From: Flagellimonas_B algarum
GTDB taxonomy: Bacteria; Bacteroidota; Bacteroidia; Flavobacteriales; Flavobacteriaceae
Assembly (NCBI RefSeq): GCF_040513375.1
Contig: NZ_JBEVTG010000002.1
Location: forward strand, 1,178,001 to 1,242,000
DNA: 64,000 nucleotides
Reading direction: 5' to 3'
The notes under the pieces are model-generated. The model did no database searches. It had not been told where the DNA came from and saw only the letters and a list, made by a program, of their open reading frames with translations. Of this stretch, positions 1 to 9,307 are shown in pieces; within the stretch, counting starts at the first letter, position 1, and each line of letters begins with the position of its first letter. The position numbers and the translations under genes were made by a program.

Positions 1-2417
1 ACATATATTTCGCAAACCCGGGTCAAGGCCTGTTCGCTGTATTCATTGATCCCATTATCGGCTACGGTCTGGTAAAAGGGTAACGCTCGGTCTTTTTCCC
101 CTTTCGAAAAATACAATTGGGCCAAGGTAAAATTGGCCTGGGTGGCATGGAGGCCGTTCGGGAATTGTTTGAGATACCCTTCAAACCCTTTGATCGCCGC
201 TTCGGTGCGCCCCTCGGCATTTTTTCGATCGGCCGCTTCAAAACTAGCCTCATCCAATTCGGTATCGGAAACCTCTACGAAATCCAAGCCCTTGGCCCAG
301 GCAGCGTAGGCATCCACCCGCCCCATATCGACATACACCAATTTGGCCGTAGCAACGGCCTGACGGGCCTCAGGGGAATTGGGATACGAACTGACCACAG
401 CTTTCAATTTCGAAATGGCCGCTTCATTGCGATTGGCGTTATAATGCACCAAACCTTGCCGCAGCATCGCCTGTGGGGCGAATTTGCTTCGTTGGAACCG
501 ATCGATCAAGCGATCGTAGACCTGTAACCCTTGGGTCGCTTCACCGGTCTTCACGTAGGTGTTGCCCAATTCGTAAAGGGCGTCGTCACGCAATGCCGAA
601 CGGGGATAGCGCTCCACGAAGTTCGATAAGGCGCTGATTTTGGCACTATTGTTCCCTAAAAATCCGTTCGACATCGCCTTTTGGAAGGTCGCATAATCCC
701 GTTCGGGGCCATTGATTTTTGAAGCTTTGTCATAGGCTGAAATGGCATTCTTGTAGTTGCTGGTCACGAAATACACATCACCCAACCGCATCAAAGCGTC
801 GTTCCTTCGTTCGGCATCCAAACCACCTGCTGTGGAAGCGGCGTTAAAATAAGCTATCGCCCGATCGTAGTCTTTTAATTTGAAGCGTGCATAACCCAAA
901 TTGTAATCGAGTTCCCGTGCTTCATCCAAACGAGACGCATTGGCATCGGCTTTAAAGGTTTCAAAGCCCGAAAGGGCCTCTTCAAAACGGTTTAGTCGGT
1001 AGGCCGATTCGGCCTGCCAGTAAATCGCCCTTGCCTTGATGGCCGGATCGCCACTTTTTCGGATCGCCTTTTCAAAACGGTCGATAGCCAGTTCGAAATC
1101 AGCATTTACAAACCGGTCGATGCCACTGTAAAATGCCACTTTTTGATAGGTTTCAGGGGTAGCATAGCCTGCATTCTCCTCCAACAACTTCATCGCTCCA
1201 TCAAAATTCTTGGATGTAATGAATGAGTCGACCAAAAGATCTTGGATCTCTTCTTGGTGCTCGTCTTTCGGATACCGCTCCAAATAGCTGGTCATGACTT
1301 GTGGAACCGGTTCATAGGGATTGCCGATCTCATAACTCAGTCGGGCATAGTTCAAAAGTGCATCCTTTTCTATGGCGTCATTGAAGTTCATTTCGGAAGC
1401 ATTTCGAAAAGCGTTCAAGGCTTCCGGTTTCTTGTCAAGTTTCAAATAACATTCGGCCAAGTGGTAATAGGCGTTTTGGGCAACACCATTGGTGCCGCCT
1501 ATGATTTTGTTGAATTGGCCAATGGCCGCTTCGAAATCACCGGTTTGGTAATAACTGTATCCCAACAGGTAAAAATCGGTATTGCTCCATTTGCCTCGCT
1601 TGCCACGATACTTTTTCAAATACGGGATGGCGGCATCATAGCGTTCCAAGTTAAAATGACTTTCTCCGATGATCTTATTCAATTCGGAAACTTCGCGACG
1701 ATCCGCTTTGGGTAATTGCTTTTCAGCCATGGCAATCGCCTTTTCAAAATTGCCCAACTTGAAGTTAAGGTCGGCTTGATAGTACGATAATTTCTCTTCA
1801 AGGACCGTGGGATCCGCAATGCGATCAAAACGGGCATTCGCCTCATCATAATCATCTTGTTCATAAGCGATGTACCCCAGGTAATATTTTGCTTGGGCCC
1901 CGTAGGTCGACGAATTGGTCACTTTGTTCAAATAACGTTCAGCCTCGCCGGGACGTTTGGAGGCGTAAAGTGCGTATCCGTTATTGAAATTAAAGCGTTC
2001 CTCATCTTTTCGCGACATGGAGCTGCGATCTACCTTCTTATACCACTTCAAAGCGTAGGGGTATTTTCCGGTAACGAAGTAATAATCGGCCACGTCTAAA
2101 AAGGCTGAATTCCTTTTGGTTGAAGTCGGATACCGTTCAACAAAAGCTTCCATGCGTTGATCCGCCCCGCGTTGGTTCAAACGGATCGCCGCATTGGCTG
2201 AATAGTAGGCGGCGTTCGCTTCGATCTCGCCATCGGTGGTCGTTTCCTTAATGCGATCGAATAGGGCTTGTGAAGCTTGATACTGTTGATTGTTATACAG
2301 GGTCAACGCATCTTGATATTGCTTTTGGTCGTGTAAAAAAACTTGGGTTTCCTGTGCGGAGATTCGTGCCAGGCCAAAGAAGATCAGGGCCAAAATGGCG
2401 AAGGTCTTTCGATTCAT
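1..2417 (-). CDS. Exported tetratricopeptide-repeat protein, C-terminus outside the window
   Basis: The reading frame stays open from an ATG at 2417 to the left edge, so about 805 residues are visible and the C-terminus is missing. Residues 1-22 form a signal peptide (MNRK, then a hydrophobic stretch ending ARISAQ). The rest is a long run of degenerate TPR units of 34-38 residues, many with the pattern A-x-Y-x-L-G/A-x-x-Y and D/E-A-I-x-x-F. TPR solenoids bind proteins or peptidoglycan-associated partners; the export signal places this one in the periplasm or at the outer membrane. It is divergent from ftsE across 170 bases. No catalytic domain is visible; whether the missing end carries one cannot be judged. 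Confidence 0.85.
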   Translation of the reverse strand, partial: MNRKTFAILALIFFGLARISAQETQVFLHDQKQYQDALTLYNNQQYQASQALFDRIKETTTDGEIEANAAYYSANAAIRLNQRGADQRMEAFVERYPTSTKRNSAFLDVADYYFVTGKYPYALKWYKKVDRSSMSRKDEERFNFNNGYALYASKRPGEAERYLNKVTNSSTYGAQAKYYLGYIAYEQDDYDEANARFDRIADPTVLEEKLSYYQADLNFKLGNFEKAIAMAEKQLPKADRREVSELNKIIGESHFNLERYDAAIPYLKKYRGKRGKWSNTDFYLLGYSYYQTGDFEAAIGQFNKIIGGTNGVAQNAYYHLAECYLKLDKKPEALNAFRNASEMNFNDAIEKDALLNYARLSYEIGNPYEPVPQVMTSYLERYPKDEHQEEIQDLLVDSFITSKNFDGAMKLLEENAGYATPETYQKVAFYSGIDRFVNADFELAIDRFEKAIRKSGDPAIKARAIYWQAESAYRLNRFEEALSGFETFKADANASRLDEARELDYNLGYARFKLKDYDRAIAYFNAASTAGGLDAERRNDALMRLGDVYFVTSNYKNAISAYDKASKINGPERDYATFQKAMSNGFLGNNSAKISALSNFVERYPRSALRDDALYELGNTYVKTGEATQGLQVYDRLIDRFQRSKFAPQAMLRQGLVHYNANRNEAAISKLKAVVSSYPNSPEARQAVATAKLVYVDMGRVDAYAAWAKGLDFVEVSDTELDEASFEAADRKNAEGRTEAAIKGFEGYLKQFPNGLHATQANFTLAQLYFSKGEKDRALPFYQTVADNGINEYSEQALTRVCEIY

Positions 2418-2587
2418 AGTGCTCTACGTGGTTCTCGATTGATGATACCATAACGTCAAAATTCGCGCCAAAGTATATTTCGGTTCCACGAATGCTTTTG
2501 GCATTGGCGGTATCGGTCTGCATGAACTTGTGTATTTTTGGGTAAAGAAGTCCAAAATCGAAGTTACGAACCCATAGCACCCATCAG

Positions 2588-3271
2588 TTGGCCGAAATCA
2601 TTGTAAAACTCCAAGATGTAGCCGTTTTCCAAAACGAAAACTTGATCCTCAACCATGTCACCATGGAAGTCAAAAAAGGCGAATTCGTCTACATTATCGG
2701 TAAGACCGGAAGCGGTAAAAGCAGCTTTATGAAAACCCTTTATGGTGACCTCGCCCTCAGACAGGGGTATGGCACCGTGGTGGATTTCAACCTGAAATCA
2801 CTCCAAGAAAAGGAAATCCCGTTTCTACGCCGAAAACTAGGCATCGTATTCCAGGATTTCAAGTTGCTCTCAGACCGAAACATCAACAACAACCTCCGGT
2901 TTGTCCTCAAAGCGACTGGTTGGACCGATGCAGCCAAGATGGACAGTAAAATCGAGGAGGTCCTTGATAAGGTCGGAATGAAGACCAAAGGATTTAAGTT
3001 TCCCCATGAACTTTCGGGGGGCGAACAACAACGGATCGCCATTGCCAGGGCGCTATTGAACGATCCCGAGCTCATTTTGGCGGATGAGCCGACCGGAAAC
3101 CTCGACCCGCAAACCAGCGTTGAAGTCATGAAGGTACTGCAGGAAATCAATGAAAGTGGGCGCACCATCATCATGGCCACACACGACTACGCCTTAATCC
3201 TGAAATACCCCCACAAAACGCTCAAATGCGATGGCAACAAAATGTTCGAAGTCATCCAAAAAGCCGTCTGA
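2588..3271 (+). CDS. ftsE: Cell-division ABC ATPase FtsE
   Basis: This 227-residue protein is the ATPase partner of the membrane protein FtsX, which controls peptidoglycan hydrolases at the division site. All ABC elements are present: Walker A GKTGSGKS (38-45), Q-loop Q89 in VFQDFKLL, signature LSGGEQQR (142-149), Walker B LILADEPTGN ending at D166/E167, and H-loop H199. Its length and the start MAEIIVKL fit Bacteroidota FtsE. The start codon is TTG: reading upstream in frame there is no ATG before a TAA at 2543. FtsX is not adjacent. LolD/MacB-type ATPases are the main alternative. Confidence 0.88.
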   Translation: MAEIIVKLQDVAVFQNENLILNHVTMEVKKGEFVYIIGKTGSGKSSFMKTLYGDLALRQGYGTVVDFNLKSLQEKEIPFLRRKLGIVFQDFKLLSDRNINNNLRFVLKATGWTDAAKMDSKIEEVLDKVGMKTKGFKFPHELSGGEQQRIAIARALLNDPELILADEPTGNLDPQTSVEVMKVLQEINESGRTIIMATHDYALILKYPHKTLKCDGNKMFEVIQKAV

Positions 3272-3408
3272 CCCGGGACAACAAAAATAAATTGTAGGTT
3301 TTTTCGTTCATATTCCAATCGTTAACAATTGGTTGATATTGTTCATTTTACAATGGACAAGCGCAAAAAGAATTTTGTTTCTTTGCCAAAACACAAATAC
3401 GACCGTTT

Positions 3409-4176
3409 ATGGAACTACTTGGGATAGATATTGGGGGATCAGGAATCAAAGGGGCATTGGTCAACGCCGAAACCGGCGAGATGCTTACCGAACGATTCCG
3501 CATTCCGACACCTCCAGATCGCAAACCGGATGATATGGCCCAGGTTATCAAACAAATCGTCGATCATTTCGACTACAAGGGCCCTGTCGGATGTGGTTTC
3601 CCGACCATCGTCAAGAAAGGTGTTTGTATTTCTCCCGGCAACCTGCACGAAAGCTGGGTAGGTGTCAATATCGATGAGCTGTTCACCGAGGTGACCGGCC
3701 AGGAGTTCACGGTATTGAACGATGCCGATGCAGCCGGCTATGCTTCCATGAATTATGGCGTCGGTCGTGGTAAGGACGGCCTGGTCGTCATGATCACCGT
3801 GGGGACCGGACTGGGTAGCGGTGCGTTTTACAACGGCCAATTGCTACCGAATTTCGAGTTGGGTCAGATTCCCTATAAGAAATACGATAAAATCGAACAA
3901 TGGGCGGCTTCTTCTGCCAAGGAACGCGAAGACCTTTCGTATGAAAAATGGGCAAAGCGTTTCAACAAGTTCTTGAAGTATGTTGAAATCTTGGTCGCAC
4001 CGGACCTCATCATCGTAGGTGGGGGTATTTCAAAAAAATGGGCGCAGTACGGCCACTTGATCGATATCGAGACCGATGTGGTGAAAGCCGAGTTGATGAA
4101 CCATGCCGGTATTATCGGAGCAGCCATCGCCTGCTTGCGCGAGCAACACCACGGTCAGCTCACCAGCAAAGCTTAA
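3409..4176 (+). CDS. ppgK: Polyphosphate glucokinase (ROK family)
   Basis: This 255-residue ROK-fold kinase phosphorylates glucose to glucose-6-phosphate, in this subfamily with inorganic polyphosphate as well as ATP. The N-terminus carries the phosphate-binding LGIDIGGSGIKGAL (4-17), then the PPGK-like GCGFPTIVKKGV, the NDADAAGY sugar-binding segment, and the second phosphate loop TVGTGLGSGAF followed by NFELGQI. The zinc-binding cysteine cluster of many ROK proteins is absent, as expected for the PPGK branch. Its TAA overlaps the TAA of the convergent typA gene in the palindrome CTTAAG. Polyphosphate use is inferred from subfamily resemblance. Confidence 0.85.
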   Translation: MELLGIDIGGSGIKGALVNAETGEMLTERFRIPTPPDRKPDDMAQVIKQIVDHFDYKGPVGCGFPTIVKKGVCISPGNLHESWVGVNIDELFTEVTGQEFTVLNDADAAGYASMNYGVGRGKDGLVVMITVGTGLGSGAFYNGQLLPNFELGQIPYKKYDKIEQWAASSAKEREDLSYEKWAKRFNKFLKYVEILVAPDLIIVGGGISKKWAQYGHLIDIETDVVKAELMNHAGIIGAAIACLREQHHGQLTSKA

Positions 4177-5972
4177 GTGATTTTATTCCGCTTTCTATCG
4201 ACTTCCTTGAGGTAGATCTTGCGCAACCGCAAATGGTTCGGCGTGACTTCGACATACTCATCTTTTTGGATGTACTCCAAAGCTTCTTCCAATGAGAATT
4301 TAATGGCAGGAACGATCTTCGCTTTGTCATCGGAACCTGCTGCCCGCACGTTACTCAATTTCTTGGTCTTGGTCACGTTCACGGTCATATCGTCTTGGCG
4401 CGAGTTTTCACCGATGACCTGACCTTCGTAAATATCTTCCCCTGGATCGATGAAAAACTTACCCCGTTCTTGCAGTTTGTCGATCGAATAAGGAATAGCC
4501 GTCCCATTTTCCATGGACACCAAAGACCCGTTGATCCGCCCGGCGATATCGCCCTTTAAGGGTTGGTATTCCAAAAAGCGGTGTGCCATGATGGCCTCAC
4601 CTGCAGTGGCGGTCAACAATTGGTTTCGCAGTCCGATGATGCCGCGAGAAGGAATCAGGAATTCACAGGTCATACGGTCACCTTTGGCTTCCATACTGGT
4701 CATTTCCCCTTTTCGAATGGACACCATTTCAACAGCCTTTCCGGAAACTTCCTCTGGAAGATCGATGGTCAATTGTTCGATCGGTTCGCATTGAACCCCG
4801 TCGATTTCCTTGATGATCACCTGGGGTTGGCCGATCTGTAATTCGTAACCTTCGCGACGCATGGTCTCGATCAACACCGAAAGGTGCAATACCCCCCGTC
4901 CGAATACCATGAATTTATCAGCGCTATCGGTCGGCTCAACGCGCAAGGCCAAGTTTTTCTCCAATTCTTTTTCAAGACGCTCCTTAATGTGGCGTGAAGT
5001 GACGAATTTTCCATCCTTCCCGAAAAAAGGACTATCGTTTATGGTAAAGAGCATGCTCATGGTCGGCTCATCGATGGCGATGGTCTTCAGCTGCTCCGGA
5101 TTTTCGAAGTCTGCGATCGTATCCCCGATTTCGAACCCATCCATCCCTACTATAGCACAGATATCACCAACGGTGACCTCGTCTACTTTCTGGCGGCCCA
5201 ATCCTTCGAAGGTGAACAGTTCTTTGATCCTACTTTTAGCAACCGATCCGTCACGTTTGACCAAAGACACCTGTTGTCCTGACTTTAGGGTCCCTCGCTG
5301 CAAGCGCCCGATAGCGATCCGTCCTGTAAAGGATGAAAAATCCAAGGAGGTGATCAACATCTGGGTAGATCCTTCTTCCGCTTTGAACTCAGGTACATGG
5401 TCAATGACCATATCAAGCAATGGGGCGATGTTCTCGGTCGGCTGTTGCCAGTCTTCCGACATCCAACCTTGCTTGGCCGATCCATAGACCGTCGGGAAAT
5501 CCAATTGCCATTCTTCGGCTCCCAATTCGAACATCAAGTCAAATACTTTTTCATGAACGGCTTCGGGATCACAGTTTTCTTTATCGACCTTGTTGATGAC
5601 GACACAGGGTTTCAAGCCTAAATCGATGGCTTTTTGCAAAACAAAACGCGTCTGTGGCATAGGGCCTTCGAAAGCGTCGACCAACAACAAGACACCATCG
5701 GCCATGTTCAACACCCGTTCTACCTCACCCCCGAAATCGGCGTGACCCGGAGTATCGATGATATTGATTTTGGTTTCCTTGTAGCGTACCGAAACGTTCT
5801 TTGAGACAATGGTAATGCCCCGTTCGCGTTCGAGGTCGTTATTGTCGAGAATCAAGTCGCCTTTATTCTCGTTTTCACGGAACAAACGACAGTGATACAT
5901 AATCTTATCGACCAAGGTGGTTTTTCCGTGGTCGACGTGGGCAATGATCGCGATATTCTTGATTTTCGACAT
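4173..5972 (-). CDS. typA: Ribosome-associated GTPase TypA/BipA
   Basis: A 599-residue translational GTPase that binds the ribosome and helps 50S assembly and stress adaptation. G-box motifs are complete: AHVDHGKT (11-18), RGITI (51-55), DTPGH (73-77) and NKVD (127-130). Domain II, an EF-G domain III-like segment with RGVLHLSVLIETMRREG, and the BipA-specific C-terminal domain (ATAGEAIMAHRF, then RTG-like loop and ELSNVRAAGSDD) follow. Its length equals that of typical BipA. It is a single gene that meets ppgK tail to tail. Confidence 0.96.
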   Translation of the reverse strand: MSKIKNIAIIAHVDHGKTTLVDKIMYHCRLFRENENKGDLILDNNDLERERGITIVSKNVSVRYKETKINIIDTPGHADFGGEVERVLNMADGVLLLVDAFEGPMPQTRFVLQKAIDLGLKPCVVINKVDKENCDPEAVHEKVFDLMFELGAEEWQLDFPTVYGSAKQGWMSEDWQQPTENIAPLLDMVIDHVPEFKAEEGSTQMLITSLDFSSFTGRIAIGRLQRGTLKSGQQVSLVKRDGSVAKSRIKELFTFEGLGRQKVDEVTVGDICAIVGMDGFEIGDTIADFENPEQLKTIAIDEPTMSMLFTINDSPFFGKDGKFVTSRHIKERLEKELEKNLALRVEPTDSADKFMVFGRGVLHLSVLIETMRREGYELQIGQPQVIIKEIDGVQCEPIEQLTIDLPEEVSGKAVEMVSIRKGEMTSMEAKGDRMTCEFLIPSRGIIGLRNQLLTATAGEAIMAHRFLEYQPLKGDIAGRINGSLVSMENGTAIPYSIDKLQERGKFFIDPGEDIYEGQVIGENSRQDDMTVNVTKTKKLSNVRAAGSDDKAKIVPAIKFSLEEALEYIQKDEYVEVTPNHLRLRKIYLKEVDRKRNKIT

Positions 5973-6021
5973 GAGCCTGATTTTGAGGCTGCAAAGGTAC
6001 GCGTAATTTCCCTTTTAGGCC

Positions 6022-6564
6022 CTATTTTTTCCTTTTAGAAACGACCCAACCCAATTTCAACGCCAAAAAGAGGCTGAAACCTTCATCGAACTCGTCGAAA
6101 AAATAACCGGGGCCGACTTCAAACCGGAACTGCAGTCCACGTGGAGCGGTTCGTTGCAGGCCATAGACCACCCCAGCACCGGCCAAAAGGTTCGAAGCGT
6201 AGTCGAGGTTGCCGATAACGGCATCGCCTCCTTGAACGGCGAAGGTAGGGGCTATATAATTGCCGGTATTTCCCGCGGTCCTTTTGCCGCGATCATTACG
6301 CCGGTCAAAATTGTAGTAATGTCGGTATTGCAACCTACCGATCGGATATATACCGAATTGGGCGTCACATCCCGAACAGTCGATCAAAGCGAACCCAATG
6401 GTCGCTTCAGCGGCCAAGGTCGAATTTTCGGAAATCCCCTTTTCATAAATCAGTCCGGGCAGCAAAAAATTCGCGGTCAATTGATGGTCTTCGGTCTGTT
6501 GTGCATTGGCGGAAACGACCCCTGCTAGGAGTATCGCGCAAAGGGCGATGGTTTTTACGTTCAT
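6022..6564 (-). CDS. Small exported outer-membrane-type protein (paralogue A)
   Basis: A protein of 180 residues. I start it at the ATG at 6564 because MNVKTIALCAILLAGVVSANAQ is a clean signal peptide; a start at 6594 would add ten residues before it. The mature part has alternating hydrophobic/polar strands and ends in GWVVSKRKK after a barrel-like strand. The segments YYNFDRR...GNTGNYIAPTF and YGLQRTAPRGLQFRFEVGPGYF recur in the proteins at 11097 and 11760, so the three are paralogues. Predicted small outer-membrane beta barrel; the function is unknown. Same strand as the TonB-receptor-like gene upstream (gap 73 bases). Confidence 0.75.
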   Translation of the reverse strand: MNVKTIALCAILLAGVVSANAQQTEDHQLTANFLLPGLIYEKGISENSTLAAEATIGFALIDCSGCDAQFGIYPIGRLQYRHYYNFDRRNDRGKRTAGNTGNYIAPTFAVQGGDAVIGNLDYASNLLAGAGVVYGLQRTAPRGLQFRFEVGPGYFFDEFDEGFSLFLALKLGWVVSKRKK

Positions 6565-6637
6565 GGTCAGTGATTTTTCCACAAATTCTAACAAGGATCA
6601 TGCCAGAATTGTGGTATTTATCAGCGACCCGACCACA

Positions 6638-9040
6638 CTAACTCCCGATTCGATTGTTCTCGTCTTCCAGTCCGGTTTTGCGCTTGCGCGCTTTTTTAAT
6701 CTCATTGCGACCGAAGTCATAGGTCAACGAAAAGGCCACCTGACGGCTGTCGCTACCCCCACTTCCATCAATAAACAGATTACCGAATTGGGTAGTTCCA
6801 CGCCAAGGTACCGTGTACAGGATATCGTTGAACGAGAGTCGTCCGGTAAATCGATCGTCGAAGAACTTTTGCTGGAAAGCCAGGTTCAAAGAACCTAAAG
6901 ATTGGGTGCGATAGGTACCGCCCCAAATCGAAGGGGAGCTATACCAACCCGATATTTCCATACGCAGCCCCTTGGTCACGTTGAAGGTATTTTGGGCATA
7001 CAGGCTCAAGGTTTCTTGGCGGATGGGTAAAAACTCCGTACTAGTGGCCTTAAAGTCACTGATGTAGGCATTAAGACTGAAATAGACGTTCCACCAATTG
7101 TAAATTTTCTTAGGATAGGAAATACCCAAATTGATCACTTCTTGATCTGCCACGTTCAAGGTGGTCAAAAAGTTGGTACTCTGCCCTTCGGCTACCGTAA
7201 CCCTGGCGAAAAAATCGGAAACATAGCTGTAACTGATCGAAGTGGTCAACCTGTAGTTGAAGGTATGTGACAGTTTGATGTTGTTGGTATACTGGGGCTG
7301 CAGAAAGGGATTCCCCTTGCTAAACGAAAGTTCGTCAAGTTTATACTCAAAAGGGTTGAGCGATTGGTAATTGGGCCGTTGGATCCGTCGGCTGTACGTC
7401 AAGGCAAACTGGTTTTTACGGTTCATCTGATACGTCAGACCGCCAGAAGGAAAATAGTCGGTATAGTTACGTTGCACCCGTTCGTTGTCATTCTGTTGTT
7501 GGCTGGTGAGCTGCCCATCTGAATCGGTATTTTCGACCCGAAGCCCGAATTGCAAGTTCCATTTGCCCCATTTGCGATTGAAGTTCACATAAGCGGCATT
7601 GATGTTCTCCTGATACTCGAATTGATTGCTTTGGGTCGGGTCAAGGATGTTCTGCCCGTTTTCTTGGTTGAAAAAATCAAAGGTGTTGTCGGTATTGATC
7701 AAAGAGACCTTGAACCCCAGCCCCAACTTCCCTTTAAGGAAATTCTGCTCATAGTCGGATTTGATGGTTGCGATATCGATATCGATCGGGGTATCTTGAA
7801 AGGTGATGCGCTCATTTAGAACGGCGTCCCCATCGCCCGTCAAATAGGTATTGGGTTGAAAGGCATCGCGTTCACTATTATAGCGTCCGTAATCCAAATC
7901 GACATTGACCGAATACCCCAAGGTATCGGCATAGCGGTAATTCACGTTCGCATTGATATTGTACGAGGTGTTGTTGGTCTCGTTCTGGGCGACCAAAATA
8001 CTGTCCAATACCGAAACCGCGACCGGACGGATTGGGGTGGTCGTATTGTTCGACGCAAAACTGTTGTTGAAATTCCCGTTGACGATCGCCCCAATGGTAT
8101 GTTTCTCGTTGACATAATAGTCGTACCCTAGCTTGACGTTGTTGCTGTTTCGATCATAGATGCTCGAGGTACGCGCATCGAACTGGGTCTCGGATTGGGT
8201 CCGCAATAAATTGATGAATCCGGTACTTTTCCCGAATCGATTGCTGTAGGTGCCGTAGAAATTACCCTTCTTGCCCCGGTTATTGAAATTTACGCTGGCA
8301 TTGCTTCGTCCGAAATCGCCAACGGTCAGGCCCGATGTAAAGGTGCCGTTGGTTCCTAGGCTTTTATCTTTTTTCAATTTGATGTTGATGATTCCGGCAT
8401 TGCCCGCCGCATCGTACTTTGATGAAGGTTGGGTAATGATCTCAACGGCCTCGACATCGGTAGCCTGAAGGCTTTCGAGATAGTTGGTAAGGTCTTCGCC
8501 TTGCAGGACGGATAATTTTCCGTCGATAAAAATTTGGACACCGGACTTGCCTTCGACGATAATACCCCCATTGTTGTCAACAATGACCCCGGGGGCTTTG
8601 CGGAGCAATTCGAAAGCGCTGGTACCTGTAGCATTGATCGTATTCTCTACATTGAAAACCGTTTTATCGGCCAAAACCTGTACCATGGGTTTTTCGGCCG
8701 TTACGGTGACCTCTTCCAGGTTTTCGGTATTGGAGGTCAAGATCAATTCACCCAATACCAAATTACTTTCGACATAGAATTCGATTTTCTTTCGGTAATC
8801 GGAAAAACCCAAAGCCTTTACCGTCAATAGGTATTCGCTTGAAGGCATCCCTTTTAATACGAATAAACCTTCTTCGCTACTGATAGTGGCCTTCACTAGG
8901 CTTGAATCGAGGGGGGAGTTCAAGGTGATGGCCGCATAGGGTATGGCTTCTCCGGATTCGGTTTTCAACTCACCCGTGATGCTTTGTGCAAAACCGAAGG
9001 TGCCTAGGAATAAAAAGAAAAGGACTGCTGTGATTCTCAT
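6638..9040 (-). CDS. TonB-dependent-receptor-like outer-membrane beta-barrel protein
   Basis: An 800-residue outer-membrane protein. Residues 1-18 are a signal peptide ending GFAQ. Residues 19-105 form a CarboxypepD_reg-like beta sandwich (SITGELKTESGEAIPYAAITL). Next is a plug-like segment (VTVTAEKPMVQVLADKTVFNVE, then APGVIVDNNGGI and GKSGVQIFIDGK), then a long barrel typical of the OMP_b-brl_3 family (QFALTYSRRIQRPNYQSLNPF; YTNNIKLSHTFNYR). The C-terminal barrel strand AFSLTYDFG is followed by a charged tail. Such proteins import siderophores, peptides or other ligands; no SusD partner is nearby, so the substrate is unknown. It is divergent to a LytS/LytTR pair across 267 bases. Confidence 0.87.
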   Translation of the reverse strand: MRITAVLFFLFLGTFGFAQSITGELKTESGEAIPYAAITLNSPLDSSLVKATISSEEGLFVLKGMPSSEYLLTVKALGFSDYRKKIEFYVESNLVLGELILTSNTENLEEVTVTAEKPMVQVLADKTVFNVENTINATGTSAFELLRKAPGVIVDNNGGIIVEGKSGVQIFIDGKLSVLQGEDLTNYLESLQATDVEAVEIITQPSSKYDAAGNAGIINIKLKKDKSLGTNGTFTSGLTVGDFGRSNASVNFNNRGKKGNFYGTYSNRFGKSTGFINLLRTQSETQFDARTSSIYDRNSNNVKLGYDYYVNEKHTIGAIVNGNFNNSFASNNTTTPIRPVAVSVLDSILVAQNETNNTSYNINANVNYRYADTLGYSVNVDLDYGRYNSERDAFQPNTYLTGDGDAVLNERITFQDTPIDIDIATIKSDYEQNFLKGKLGLGFKVSLINTDNTFDFFNQENGQNILDPTQSNQFEYQENINAAYVNFNRKWGKWNLQFGLRVENTDSDGQLTSQQQNDNERVQRNYTDYFPSGGLTYQMNRKNQFALTYSRRIQRPNYQSLNPFEYKLDELSFSKGNPFLQPQYTNNIKLSHTFNYRLTTSISYSYVSDFFARVTVAEGQSTNFLTTLNVADQEVINLGISYPKKIYNWWNVYFSLNAYISDFKATSTEFLPIRQETLSLYAQNTFNVTKGLRMEISGWYSSPSIWGGTYRTQSLGSLNLAFQQKFFDDRFTGRLSFNDILYTVPWRGTTQFGNLFIDGSGGSDSRQVAFSLTYDFGRNEIKKARKRKTGLEDENNRIGS

Positions 9041-9113
9041 GATGTTCGTTTTTAATAGATACCCGAAATTCCGATTTTGGATGACCTCCTCAAAACGGCT
9101 ATCGATGAGTGGT

Positions 9114-9243
9114 CCTATAGGCCGCTGGATCGTACCGGGTATCCATCCCTCTTATATACTCGAATTCGATGAAATGGTTACACCTACAGGCCCGTTTCGC
9201 AATGTAATGGATTTGAGAAGGGCCATCCGTCGATCTATAGGCC
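9114..9243 (+). repeat. Three copies of a YCTAYAGGCC motif in a divergent intergenic region
   Basis: CCTATAGGCC lies at 9114-9123, CCTACAGGCC at 9183-9192 and TCTATAGGCC at 9234-9243, inside the 267-base gap between the receptor gene and the sensor kinase. The first and third are exactly 120 bases apart. They could be binding sites for a regulator such as the neighbouring LytTR protein, but the motif does not resemble known LytTR direct repeats, and chance is not excluded. Confidence 0.3.
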
Positions 9244-9307
9244 ATTTCGACTTGAATTGCTTTAGAATGGTGGCAATTGGCCGTATTTTTCACTAAAGTC
9301 ATGCGCT

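Noticed and set aside
117..527. Open frame of 136 residues on the plus strand
   Set aside because: It runs antisense through the TPR protein and has no features of its own; the TPR frame explains the region.
4861..5487. Open frame of 208 residues on the plus strand
   Set aside because: It is antisense to the typA GTPase and shows low-complexity Ser/Pro composition typical of a shadow frame.
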